Below are positions 25,448 to 34,957 of a stretch of DNA of 64,000 nucleotides, one piece after another (within the stretch, counting starts at the first letter, position 1; every line of letters begins with the position of its first letter). Made by a program: the position numbers and the translations under genes. Source of the stretch: an uncultured bacterium. Its GTDB lineage: Bacteria > Bacillota > Clostridia > Christensenellales > HGM11417. Location of the stretch: positions 248,001-312,000 of the forward strand of contig CAJMQN010000001.1 of NCBI GenBank assembly GCA_905215695.1, given 5' to 3'. Below the pieces are notes generated by a model, which saw only the letters and a program-made list of their open reading frames with translations, ran no database searches and had not been told where the DNA came from.

Positions 25448-26318
25448 GATCATAAAATGGGTGATCGGCATCATTTTACTAGTGTACGCGCTCTCTCTTT
25501 TGATTCCGATTTACTGGATGCTTATAAATTCGTTTAAGGGTGTCATACAGTATTATCAGGAAGGACCGTTTGCATTTCCGGATTCATTTAACTTCGATAA
25601 CTATAAATTCATATTGCAAAATATGAATTTTACTACCACTTCCAAGGACGGAAGCGGAACGGTTATATTTACATTGCCGTGGATGTTCTATTACAGTTTT
25701 ATTTGGGCATTTTTTAATACCGCTTTTTGCCTGCTGATTCAGGTTATGTGTGCCTATGTAATTGCAAAATACAGGTTTCCGGGCAGAAATTTTTTGTATA
25801 GCTTGGGCATTGTAATCATGATTTTACCGATTATCGGCTCATCCGGCGCGGTTATGCTCCTTCGAAAACAGCTCGGGATCTATAACAACATGACTCTCAT
25901 GATTCTGACTGCGCCCGCAATCGCTTTTTCGGGACTTAATTTCATGATGCTCCACGCGGCATTTAAAAGTGTGCCTTGGGAGTACGCAGAAGCCGTTTTT
26001 ATTGACGGGGGCGGTCATTTGCGAGTATTCTTGACGATTATGCTTCCTATGGTAATGCCGACCGTATGGGTACTCATGTTGCTTGGATTCATCGGTGCGT
26101 GGAACGACTACAGTTCATTTATGTTCTGGATGCCTTCCTATGTCAATGTCGCGATGGGCGTCTATCGATTTCAGTATCTGTCAAGGCTTCAGCTTGGTGC
26201 CGAAATGCCGCAGATTCTGGCGAGTTTTACGGTCGTATCTGTGCCCGTAGTCATTCTGTATGTGGCATTTCAAAAAATCATCACCGCAAATTTTATGGTA
26301 GGCGGTCTGAAAGGGTAA
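25398..26318 (+). CDS. Sugar ABC transporter permease, MalG/UgpE type
   Basis: The protein has 306 residues. The first helix is 'VIGIILLVYALSLLIPIYWMLINSFK', as in MalG proteins, and the EAA loop reads 'WEYAEAVFIDGGGHLRVFLTIMLPMVMP'. Its first 50 bases overlap the preceding permease. The end '...VAFQKIITANFMVGGLKG' is the standard family tail, comparable to the fragment at the left edge of the window. Confidence 0.9.
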   Translation: METKLKIKKSKSRIANEIIKWVIGIILLVYALSLLIPIYWMLINSFKGVIQYYQEGPFAFPDSFNFDNYKFILQNMNFTTTSKDGSGTVIFTLPWMFYYSFIWAFFNTAFCLLIQVMCAYVIAKYRFPGRNFLYSLGIVIMILPIIGSSGAVMLLRKQLGIYNNMTLMILTAPAIAFSGLNFMMLHAAFKSVPWEYAEAVFIDGGGHLRVFLTIMLPMVMPTVWVLMLLGFIGAWNDYSSFMFWMPSYVNVAMGVYRFQYLSRLQLGAEMPQILASFTVVSVPVVILYVAFQKIITANFMVGGLKG

Positions 26319-26336
26319 CTGAAAAGGGAGAAAATT

Positions 26337-29177
26337 ATGTTGAATAGGGTGAAAAAATGTGTAATTTCCGTCGTTTTGAGCTGCGTTCTGCTCTTTCCTG
26401 CAGGCTGTGCCGGAAAGAACGGCGATTCTTCGGTCGGACAGCGACCCGCTTATCCGGCGGTGGATTATAATAATTCGGTCGGTTCGGGAGCGTCGGTTCT
26501 GACACCCGACGAAAGCGGGTTGTTTTCCACGTCACTCGGTATTACCGGTGTAAGTTATAATCAAAGTATTCCCGAAATCTATGCGGCGCTCGAAGATTAT
26601 GACTCGCCTAAGAGCGGCGTTAAATTTGATGCGAATATTTCCGGGGCACAGGTCTATTATAACAAAGTTTTAAATCTGAACGACATCCATGGTGACTTAA
26701 TTACCTTTGAAGTACTAAACAACGAAAACTCCGAGTTTATGTCCGTAGAGGTTGAAATTATTGATGTTTATAATCCGTCCCGGAAGGTGAAAGTCAGTTG
26801 GAGTTACATCAGCTCGCCGACAGTGACCGATATGGTTGTATCTTGTAACAGCGTCTCAGCCGCGGGGAATAATGTGTCGGTCGAAGATTTTGGCAAACTC
26901 CGGCTTCAGTACGGAGCGACAAATTATATGAGCAATCTGTATGAGCAGATTATCGAATGGTACGGAAACGGTCACGAGCATAGACCTTTTCATTTTACCT
27001 ACGATTATGGGACAAACGAGGTGCGGGCTGACGTCGGAAGTCCTGAAAACCAAAAGAACTTTTTGCTGCTCGATACAGACAGTCCTCTGCACATGGGAGA
27101 CGATCCTTTTGAAGGGTTTACGACAGGCGAGGTCTATTTACGCCTCAATTTTGCGGACATTGTCGGCAAAGGATCTGTCGTCATCACATCGATAGGCGGA
27201 AGGGATTTGAGCGGAGAATCTTTTGCTCTTGAACCCAGCAATGCGATTAAAGTGTCATTCTCGCATCCATCTTACGAAAAAAATATGCCCAAGGGGGAAA
27301 TCGGCGTTGCATACCCCATACCCGAAACGGAAGAAACCGATCTTATTCTCGGAACGTTGCCGATTCGAAAAATGGTGCTCGCACCCGACGGCAATACGGT
27401 AAAAATTGAGAAAGGAACTTTTACGCCCGAGTCTGCGGGAATTTATCGAATCGTATATTCCGGAAAAGATATCAACGGCTTCCATATCTCCGAAACCTAT
27501 GAAGTTCAGGTGGAAAAGGCGCTTGTGCCATTGGCAATCCATTCTAACCTGTCGGAAGAGTCGGATATCAAATCGCGTGTTCCGAGCCGACTTCCGGTTG
27601 CAGAAGTGACCGGCGGCAGCGGAATTGCGGATATATCGACTGTTTATCTGTTCAACGGAGAAGAAATTGTGACGGATTCGGTCGGAAATTATTGTTTCGA
27701 GGGAGCCGGTACGCTTGAAATGAGGGTAAAGGCAACCGATTATCTTGGAAATCGGACAGAAAAAAACTTTGAATATTCGGTGAAAAAGAACCCGACCGTC
27801 CGATTGCTCTCGGCGATGCCGAAAGGCGTTAAAGCCGGCTCCGTCTTTACCGTTCCTGATTTTAAGGTGCTGGATGGCGAAAGTGACTATGATTCTTCAA
27901 GAGAAATCTACGCAAACGGCGTAAAACTCGGTTTGGACAGAAAGATAACCGTACCCGAGAGCGGAATCGTAACGGTAGATTATTACGCTGCGAAGGGGAC
28001 TGCTGACGAGTTGAAGAAGAGTTTTACAGTTTCTGTAATTCCGGAAGGGGAAGAAAACGATGCGTCAAATCTGTTTGTCGCAAACGGTTCTGTGGTAACG
28101 CAGAGCGTTGGGGGGATAAATATTGCGGTAAGCGATTCAGATAACAAGACAACGTTTGCTTATCCGATATCAGCGGCAATGGCGGAACTTTATTTTCGTG
28201 ATGTTGCCAATAGTCGTTTCGACTATATGGAGATCACGATGGCGGACAGCTTGGAGCCGAATGTCAGCGTTTCTTTCCGGGTGTACAACAATCAAACACT
28301 CACCGAAAACTTTCGGGTACAGAACGAGGCGGGGGCATTTGACGAGTACAGATACAGTATTTCGAGTTCTGTTGCCGTTACAGAAAGAAAACATTTCTTC
28401 TACGACAATGCGACCCACAGTATTTACAATGTAAATCTCGTAAAAATCGCAGAGATTCGTTATTGCACGGACGGGTCTGTATTCAACGGTTTTGCGAGCG
28501 GAGTGATGCACGTTTCAGTCCGGTTGGGGGGAGTAAAGGGCGAATCTTCTCTTCTGTTCATGCAGCTCGGAAATCAGCCGCTCGACGAAAATGCGCTTTC
28601 ATTTGGCGATATCATTCCCCCGCAGTTTGCGCCTGTTCTGCCGCTTGCTTCCGGCAATGTGACGGTAGGCACAAATTTTGTAGTACCCGCGGCATACGCT
28701 ATGGATGTTTTGAGTCTGGACGCCACGGTTAAGGTCAGTTTAACAGCGCCGGACGGAACAATTTTACTCAACCGGGAATCGAGCGATGTGTCGAGAACGT
28801 ATCGCCTCGATAAGCTCGGCAACTATCTGCTCTCTTACAGTGTCGAAGATGTGAACGGTATTGCAACGACATGGCAGTACAATATCATTTCCGTCGATAA
28901 TACGGCACCGGATATTTCGGTAAACGGCGTATTTGAAAAAGAATATACTCTCGGTGAAAAAATTACTCTGTTTTCGATGGACGTGACGGATAATATTGAT
29001 TCGGCTGAAACGCTTCATACATATGTCCTCGTTATCAATCCCGAGCACTCATATGTAATTTATCAACCCGGAGACGAGTTTACCTTTGCTTCAGAGGGAT
29101 ACTATCGGATTCAATACTGCGCACGAGATTTATCCGGCAACTACAGAATTGTAGAATACGAAATCGACGTGTATTGA
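26337..29177 (+). CDS. Large Ig-like lipoprotein, paralogue of the gene at 168-3200
   Basis: The protein has 946 residues; lipobox FPAGC near residue 24. Layout parallels the 1010-residue protein: a beta-sandwich with 'FEGFTTGEVYLRLNF' (~260-275), an Ig-like strand set 'AGIYRIVYSGKDINGFH' (~375), a second sandwich (~585-770) with 'FNGFASGVMHVSV', and two terminal Ig-like domains ('LGNYLLSYSVEDVNG', 'GYYRIQYCARDLSGNYRIVEYEIDVY'). Again it follows a MalG-type permease and precedes DUF4838 genes. It has no enzyme motif that I recognise; surface glycan capture or enzyme scaffolding is inferred. Confidence 0.75.
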   Translation: MLNRVKKCVISVVLSCVLLFPAGCAGKNGDSSVGQRPAYPAVDYNNSVGSGASVLTPDESGLFSTSLGITGVSYNQSIPEIYAALEDYDSPKSGVKFDANISGAQVYYNKVLNLNDIHGDLITFEVLNNENSEFMSVEVEIIDVYNPSRKVKVSWSYISSPTVTDMVVSCNSVSAAGNNVSVEDFGKLRLQYGATNYMSNLYEQIIEWYGNGHEHRPFHFTYDYGTNEVRADVGSPENQKNFLLLDTDSPLHMGDDPFEGFTTGEVYLRLNFADIVGKGSVVITSIGGRDLSGESFALEPSNAIKVSFSHPSYEKNMPKGEIGVAYPIPETEETDLILGTLPIRKMVLAPDGNTVKIEKGTFTPESAGIYRIVYSGKDINGFHISETYEVQVEKALVPLAIHSNLSEESDIKSRVPSRLPVAEVTGGSGIADISTVYLFNGEEIVTDSVGNYCFEGAGTLEMRVKATDYLGNRTEKNFEYSVKKNPTVRLLSAMPKGVKAGSVFTVPDFKVLDGESDYDSSREIYANGVKLGLDRKITVPESGIVTVDYYAAKGTADELKKSFTVSVIPEGEENDASNLFVANGSVVTQSVGGINIAVSDSDNKTTFAYPISAAMAELYFRDVANSRFDYMEITMADSLEPNVSVSFRVYNNQTLTENFRVQNEAGAFDEYRYSISSSVAVTERKHFFYDNATHSIYNVNLVKIAEIRYCTDGSVFNGFASGVMHVSVRLGGVKGESSLLFMQLGNQPLDENALSFGDIIPPQFAPVLPLASGNVTVGTNFVVPAAYAMDVLSLDATVKVSLTAPDGTILLNRESSDVSRTYRLDKLGNYLLSYSVEDVNGIATTWQYNIISVDNTAPDISVNGVFEKEYTLGEKITLFSMDVTDNIDSAETLHTYVLVINPEHSYVIYQPGDEFTFASEGYYRIQYCARDLSGNYRIVEYEIDVY

Positions 29178-29192
29178 TAAGGAGAAAATGAC

Positions 29193-31241
29193 ATGAAAAA
29201 ATTTTTGAAAATAGTATCGGTGATTCTCATCTTTCTCGTAGCTTTCGGTTCGGTCGCTTGCTCAGAGGATATCAGGAAATTCGGCGGGTATTATGATGGA
29301 ATCAATTTCGAAAAGGAAGTGGGTTATCTTGCTAATAACGGCGTTTCGGAATACAGTATTCTGATTCCTGAAGAGGCGACGGAAACGGATAGACAGGCGG
29401 CAAGCGAGCTTGCAGAATTTGTGAAAATGAGTTCGGGCGCCTCAATTCCGATTGTCAGCGATACGAATTATTCCGGGATAGGTACGTTTATTTCAATCGG
29501 CAGAACAAAACTTTTGCAGAACGCCGATTTGAAAACCGATTACACACAGTTAAACGGTGATGGGTTTGTCATAAAAACCATAGGAAAAAATATTGTGATT
29601 GATGCCGGTACGGACAGAGGTTTCCTGTATGGAACTTATGACCTTATCGAAAAAGTGTTGGGAGTCCGCTTTCTAACCGAAGACGAGACCTACGTTCCCA
29701 AAGCGGATCGCGTTGTGATTCATGAAATGGCGATTCGGTCAGTCCCGGCATTTGGTATGCGCGTTTATCTCAATGCTCCGACCTTTCATATGTACACCGA
29801 TATGGAATATGTAGCGCATTCTCGCACCATGTACGATTGGCTCGACATTCCCAATAACTACGGCGGTCCTGCGCATACATCCCGCCGAGGCAACGACACG
29901 CATAACGCGCGTTTCTATGTGCCCGCCGAAAAATACGGTACACGAGATTTCTATGACGGGGAGTTTTCGGAGGACCATGTGGAGCGCCCCGACTTATGGT
30001 GGATTAAGCCCGGGGCGACCGATCCACAATATGAATTAGGTGGAGAGGGAAGCGGAATTACATTGAACTGGCTGAGCGGTATATCTGAGGACGGAAAGCT
30101 GATTGCTGAGGACGAAAACGGTATCACAACCGCTGCGGTCGTCATCGAGGAACTCAAGAAGGATGCTTTAGCGAATCCCGAAGCTGAATTTTTCATCATC
30201 GATCAAGAAGATATCGGTGTTATTATGGACAGCAATCATCCTACGGTCAAAAAATATACGGCGTCGGGCGTTCTTGTTCGTTTCTGTAATGTTGTTGCGA
30301 CCGAACTGCAAAAATGGGCGGACGCTGAACTTGACGGCAGAAAGTTGAATATCGTTACCTTCGCATATCAGCAGACACAGGCTGCTCCTGTTGTCAAAAA
30401 CTCTTCCGGCGGTTACGATCCTATTGATTCCACGGTCGTCCCTGTAGATAATCTCTATATCCGCATGGCATATACTTCTGCAATGTACTATCCTTATGAC
30501 GACGAACGTCAACCTGATGAAGTAAAACAGACCATTGCAAGGTGGAGAAGTATTTGTAAAAACTTTTGGTTCTGGGGATATGACGCAGTCTATACCGATT
30601 TTATTTCCTATGCTCCGACGCTGGGGCAGGCATATGGGACAGTTCAGCTCTTAAGGGAAATCGGTGTGCAATACGCCTTTATTGAATCCTCACAGAATGC
30701 GCCGAACGATTGGCAGGCGTCGCTCAAGAGCTATGTTTGGTCTAAACTCCTGTGGAATCCGGATCAGGAAGTATCCCGTCTTGTATCCGAATATCTCAAT
30801 GCGTATTACGGACCCGCCGCCAAATATGTGCGCGAAATGATGAATCTTTTTGATGCGCACTTTGCGAATTATATGGCGAAAGAGGAGCCCGATGTGTGGT
30901 TTTGGCCATATGGTACCATGGGAAATGAGAAGAATCTCAATGCCACTTTGCTCGATAACGCGATTGCCATTATTGAAGCGGGAGAACAAGCGGTTGCAGA
31001 CGATCCAACCATAGGTGAGGATGCAAAAGAAAAACTTTCCCGTCGTCTCGCGAGAGTAAAACTTACGCCGAAGTGGATGAAGTTAAATTATTTTTCCACG
31101 TTATATCCGCTTGAAGATGCTCGCAACAAACAGGTACTTGCGCAAGAGGTGTTGAATTTAAGTGTTTACGGAGAAGTAAAAATGCTGAACGAAAGTACCG
31201 GGCTGGCAGGTTATCTTGCTTTAAATTACGGAGTATCTTAA
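29193..31241 (+). CDS. DUF4838-domain protein, exported copy
   Basis: The protein has 682 residues with a hydrophobic signal ending GSVAC (probable lipoprotein; the residue at -3 is not ideal). The N-terminal region shows 'YSILIPEEATETDRQAASELAEFVKMSSGASIPI', 'ISIGRTKLL' and 'NGDGFVIKTIGKNIVIDAGTDRGFLYGTYDLIEKVLGVRFL', the glucuronidase-like N-domain. DUF4838 follows with 'FFIIDQEDIG', 'LNIVTFAYQQT' and 'FWFWGYDAVYTDFISYAPTLGQ'. It is about as close to the next gene as a tandem duplicate would be. The acidic 'DQED' stretch and conserved Trp/Tyr suggest an active glycosidase; substrate unknown. Confidence 0.82.
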   Translation: MKKFLKIVSVILIFLVAFGSVACSEDIRKFGGYYDGINFEKEVGYLANNGVSEYSILIPEEATETDRQAASELAEFVKMSSGASIPIVSDTNYSGIGTFISIGRTKLLQNADLKTDYTQLNGDGFVIKTIGKNIVIDAGTDRGFLYGTYDLIEKVLGVRFLTEDETYVPKADRVVIHEMAIRSVPAFGMRVYLNAPTFHMYTDMEYVAHSRTMYDWLDIPNNYGGPAHTSRRGNDTHNARFYVPAEKYGTRDFYDGEFSEDHVERPDLWWIKPGATDPQYELGGEGSGITLNWLSGISEDGKLIAEDENGITTAAVVIEELKKDALANPEAEFFIIDQEDIGVIMDSNHPTVKKYTASGVLVRFCNVVATELQKWADAELDGRKLNIVTFAYQQTQAAPVVKNSSGGYDPIDSTVVPVDNLYIRMAYTSAMYYPYDDERQPDEVKQTIARWRSICKNFWFWGYDAVYTDFISYAPTLGQAYGTVQLLREIGVQYAFIESSQNAPNDWQASLKSYVWSKLLWNPDQEVSRLVSEYLNAYYGPAAKYVREMMNLFDAHFANYMAKEEPDVWFWPYGTMGNEKNLNATLLDNAIAIIEAGEQAVADDPTIGEDAKEKLSRRLARVKLTPKWMKLNYFSTLYPLEDARNKQVLAQEVLNLSVYGEVKMLNESTGLAGYLALNYGVS

Positions 31242-31250
31242 GGGGCTGTT

Positions 31251-33185
31251 ATGAGAGAATCGACAGATTATTTAGTAGAAAATGGTATTGCGAATTATCG
31301 TGTGCTGATTCCCCACAATGCGCCGTCGCCTGTTAAGCAGGCAGCGGCGGAGCTTGTCCAATTTGTCAAAAAGAGTACGTCGACTTTCATGACAATAGAT
31401 GAGCACCCGATCGTCGGTATAAGGTATGTTTCAATCGGCAAAACCGAACTCTGGAAAAAGGCGAACTTCTGCAGTGATTATGAAAAGTTTAACAACGACG
31501 GTTTTATCATCAAAACGTTAAACGATAGTGTTATAACGGATGCAATGACGGATAGGGGATTTCTGTATGCGACGTATGACTTTATCGAGCGCGTCATCGG
31601 CGTGAGATTTTTTTCGGCGGATGAAACCTTTGTGCCTCGAAAAGAGAGCATAGAATTGCCAAACCTTGATGTTTTTTCGGTTCCGGCATTCAAATTGCGT
31701 ACGTATCTGAATTATCCTACTTATCCGCACGGCTGGGACGAGGCGTACGCCGCACATTCGCGCACTTTGCATAATTGGCGGGATTTCGGGGAAAAGTACG
31801 GTGGCAAACCTCCGCTCTTTTCGCGGGTACAGGGGACTCATAATTCGCGTTTTTTTGTGCCTGCCGAAAAGTATGGTACAAAAGAGTCCACGGGATACGA
31901 GGGAAAATTTTTGACAAAAGAGGAGGGGTACGACCCGCATCCCGAGTTCTATCATATGGCGGAAGGGCATGAACCCAAATGGCTGGACGGAGGTTTCGGA
32001 CCGACGATAGATTGGGCGAATGGAATCACCGAGGACGGAAAGCTCGACGAGAATATGGAAGTCAGCGTGGCAAAAATTGTAATTGAGGAGATGAAAAAGG
32101 ATATTCTTGCAAATCCCGACGCAGAATTTTTTCAAATAGACCAAGAAGACTGCGTAAATCCCGTTACTGACGTTGAGCTGTTAAATAAATATCGTGCTTC
32201 CGGGGTTGTAATACGTTTTTGCAACGTCGTGGCAAGCGAACTTCAAAAGTGGGCGGATCGTGAACTCGGCGGCAGAAAAATAAAACTTGTTACATTTGCT
32301 TACCAACAGACGATGCACGCGCCTGTGAAAAAGAATGAGTGCGGCGAATATGTGCCGCTTGATCCGACGGTCGTACCTGTAGATAATCTGTATATCCGTC
32401 TTGCCTATATGTCCTTCCATTATTATCCTTATGGTGACTGGCGGCAACCCGAAGAAGTATTGGAAATGACGAATTCATGGGCGTCGATATGCAAGCATTT
32501 TTGGTTCTGGGGATATGACGCGATGTTTAACGATTACGTGGTTTACAATCCCACGATCGGACAAATCAGCGGAACAGTAAAATTGATGAAAGCTTTGGGC
32601 GTCGAATATTTTATCATGCTCGCCGCCTACAATGAACCGCATGATTGGCAATCCGATATGAAACAATATGTGTGGATGAAACTTTTGTGGGACACCGAAC
32701 TAGAAGTCGCACCGCTTGTCAACGAATATATCGACGGCTATTATAAATCTGCGGCAGATTACGTAAAGAAAATGATGGGGCATCTCGATAAGCGATTTGA
32801 CAAAGTTGTCGCCGCGCTCGAACCCGGGCACGACGAATATAACTGTTATCATGAAATCGGTTTGCCCAAAAACATTGACGGTAAATTACTCGACGGAGCA
32901 ATCGCTATCATAGAAAAGGGCGAAGAGTCTGTCAAAAGAAATTCGGATATTGACGCAAGCGAGAAGGACGTTTTACTTCGGCGGCTTGCAAGAGTAAAAC
33001 TGACGCCGGTTTGGATGAAGTGGAAATTCTTTAGGGAGTTTTATCCGGATGCCGGGATCGAAGAGGAAAAAGCTTTTGCGGATTATGTTTTAAATTTGCG
33101 AGAGTACGCGGGCGTAAAATATATGTCGGAAACGGTGGAATTAGAGCAGTTCGTGGAGGCTCGATATGAAAGTACAAGACCATGA
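31251..33185 (+). CDS. DUF4838-domain protein, cytosolic copy
   Basis: The protein has 644 residues and begins directly in the mature domain ('MRESTDYLVENGIANYRVLIPHN' corresponds to residues ~40-60 of the upstream copy), with no signal peptide. The motifs match copy for copy: 'ITDAMTDRGFLYATYDFIERVIGVRFF', 'FFQIDQEDC', 'IKLVTFAYQQT' and 'HFWFWGYDAMFNDYVVYNPTIGQ'. This exported/cytosolic pair implies that the same type of reaction takes place outside and inside the cell. It overlaps the GH127-like gene by 20 bases. Confidence 0.8.
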   Translation: MRESTDYLVENGIANYRVLIPHNAPSPVKQAAAELVQFVKKSTSTFMTIDEHPIVGIRYVSIGKTELWKKANFCSDYEKFNNDGFIIKTLNDSVITDAMTDRGFLYATYDFIERVIGVRFFSADETFVPRKESIELPNLDVFSVPAFKLRTYLNYPTYPHGWDEAYAAHSRTLHNWRDFGEKYGGKPPLFSRVQGTHNSRFFVPAEKYGTKESTGYEGKFLTKEEGYDPHPEFYHMAEGHEPKWLDGGFGPTIDWANGITEDGKLDENMEVSVAKIVIEEMKKDILANPDAEFFQIDQEDCVNPVTDVELLNKYRASGVVIRFCNVVASELQKWADRELGGRKIKLVTFAYQQTMHAPVKKNECGEYVPLDPTVVPVDNLYIRLAYMSFHYYPYGDWRQPEEVLEMTNSWASICKHFWFWGYDAMFNDYVVYNPTIGQISGTVKLMKALGVEYFIMLAAYNEPHDWQSDMKQYVWMKLLWDTELEVAPLVNEYIDGYYKSAADYVKKMMGHLDKRFDKVVAALEPGHDEYNCYHEIGLPKNIDGKLLDGAIAIIEKGEESVKRNSDIDASEKDVLLRRLARVKLTPVWMKWKFFREFYPDAGIEEEKAFADYVLNLREYAGVKYMSETVELEQFVEARYESTRP

Positions 33186-34956
33186 GAAAACGCGGGCATT
33201 TTTCGCGCGCTACGACGAAAATATTGACATCTATTTTTCGTCAATAAGCGAAAAACAGCTCAAAGATGAAGCCCTATGGGATTTGCTTGTCAGACAGTTT
33301 TCGGAGAAATACGATAGGCTGGACGACGGTTGGCGGGGAGAATTCTGGGGTAAGCTCATGCGCGGAGCTTCGCTGATATATGCTTATAATCGGGATGACG
33401 AGCTGTACGGTATTCTTGAAAACACTGTGGTTGCGCTGTTGCAGAAACTAGATAAGTTCGGGCGCATTACTACCTATCCCAAATCTGCCGAATTTCGCGG
33501 CTGGGATATGTGGACAAGAAAGTATGTAATGCTCGGTTTGGAGTATTTTTACGAGATTTGTCCAAAATCCTCTTTAAAACGAAAGATTGTTGCGGCTCTC
33601 AAAAAGCAGGCGGATTATATTGCCTCGCATGTAGGAACGGGAAAGAATCAAATTTGCATCAATGACACAAGCCATGCTTGGGGAGCCGTCAATTCCGTCT
33701 CGATTATTCAGCCTTTTGTCAAGTTATTTCAACTGTCCGGCGAAAAAAAATATCTTGACTATGCTGCAATGCTGATCCGTACGCAGGGGGTTAACGGGAC
33801 AAATCTGTTTGAGATTGCTTACAGAAATGAACTCGCGCCTTTTGACTATCCCATTACGAAAGCGTATGAAATAATTTCCTGTTTTGAGGGGCTTTTGGAT
33901 TATTTTGAGGCATCCGGAGAGGAGAAGTGTTTGACGGCATGCATACGATTTGCAGACAAGGTTTTAGCGACTGATTTCACCATCGTCGGCGGAACGGGAT
34001 GCCGCGACGAATATTTTGATAACTCAACCGTAAAACAGGTGCTCTATAGCGATATTAATAAACAGGAAACATGCGTTACCGTAACTTTGATGAAATTTCT
34101 GTGTTCGCTTTTTTCGCATACCGGGAAAGCAACCTATATTGATGCGGTAGAAACTGCATTTTTCAATCTATATTTGGGGGCGCTTCGGGACGGAGAGTGC
34201 TTTGGACATTTGGCGCAGCCGATGTTTTACAGTTATTCTCCGCTGTTAAACAATCCGCGTTGGACGCTGATGGGCGGCGGAAAAAGCCTTTCGTCGTATG
34301 CGGTGTTCGGTTGCTGCGTTGCAATCGGTGCGGCGGGCGCAGGCGTTATTCCAACCGTCGGCGTAACGGGGACGGAAGAGGAGGCAGCACTCAATCTATT
34401 TTATAGCGGCGAATATTTGCTTACCGGTGCGACAGGAAAAGTTCGGTTGAAAATCGAAACTCGATATCCATACGACGGCGAAGTTCAAGTGCATCTGTTG
34501 TGCGGCAGTGCGGCAGGTATCTTTTTGAAAGTTCGAAAGCCTCTTTGGTGCAAAGCATTTCAGGCAAGAGTAAACGGAAACGCGGCGACGTATGCTGAAA
34601 GAGAAAATTATATCTGTTTTCCGTTTCCGTTAAAGGTTGGAGATTTTTTGAATCTGAATTTTGAAATGCCGATTCGAATTGTCAAATCAGAATCGGTCAA
34701 TCCCGCAGTCAATACCTTTCATGCGTTTGTGAAGGGACCAATTGTACTATGTGCCGATTCGAAGGATATAGATCTTGCGAAAAATTATTCGTTCGAAATC
34801 GATGATAAGGGTAACGTTATTTATCGCAGAATAGGGGACGGCGTTTATTGCCTAAAACAAAAAGACGGCAGCGAACTTGAAATGAAGGAGTATAAATCTG
34901 TCGGAAAGGATTATTATGCTCCGCGAGATATCAGCGTGTGGCTGAAGAGTAAATAA
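33166..34956 (+). CDS. GH127-like beta-L-arabinofuranosidase (DUF1680 family)
   Basis: The protein has 596 residues and no signal peptide. An (alpha/alpha)6-barrel is suggested by repeated helices and by 'RGWDMWTRKYVMLGLEYFYEI', 'INDTSHAWGAVNS' and 'VETAFFNLYLGAL'. The family's zinc-thiolate centre is recognisable: 'NKQETCVTVTL' gives E301 and C303, and 'FGCCVAIG' gives C383 and C384, in the same E.C...CC order as characterised GH127 enzymes, where a cysteine is the nucleophile. The C-terminal beta-domains ('KVRKPLWCKAFQARVNGN') also fit. It would release beta-linked L-arabinofuranose inside the cell; a related sugar specificity is possible. Confidence 0.82.
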   Translation: MKVQDHEKTRAFFARYDENIDIYFSSISEKQLKDEALWDLLVRQFSEKYDRLDDGWRGEFWGKLMRGASLIYAYNRDDELYGILENTVVALLQKLDKFGRITTYPKSAEFRGWDMWTRKYVMLGLEYFYEICPKSSLKRKIVAALKKQADYIASHVGTGKNQICINDTSHAWGAVNSVSIIQPFVKLFQLSGEKKYLDYAAMLIRTQGVNGTNLFEIAYRNELAPFDYPITKAYEIISCFEGLLDYFEASGEEKCLTACIRFADKVLATDFTIVGGTGCRDEYFDNSTVKQVLYSDINKQETCVTVTLMKFLCSLFSHTGKATYIDAVETAFFNLYLGALRDGECFGHLAQPMFYSYSPLLNNPRWTLMGGGKSLSSYAVFGCCVAIGAAGAGVIPTVGVTGTEEEAALNLFYSGEYLLTGATGKVRLKIETRYPYDGEVQVHLLCGSAAGIFLKVRKPLWCKAFQARVNGNAATYAERENYICFPFPLKVGDFLNLNFEMPIRIVKSESVNPAVNTFHAFVKGPIVLCADSKDIDLAKNYSFEIDDKGNVIYRRIGDGVYCLKQKDGSELEMKEYKSVGKDYYAPRDISVWLKSK

Positions 34957-34957
34957 T

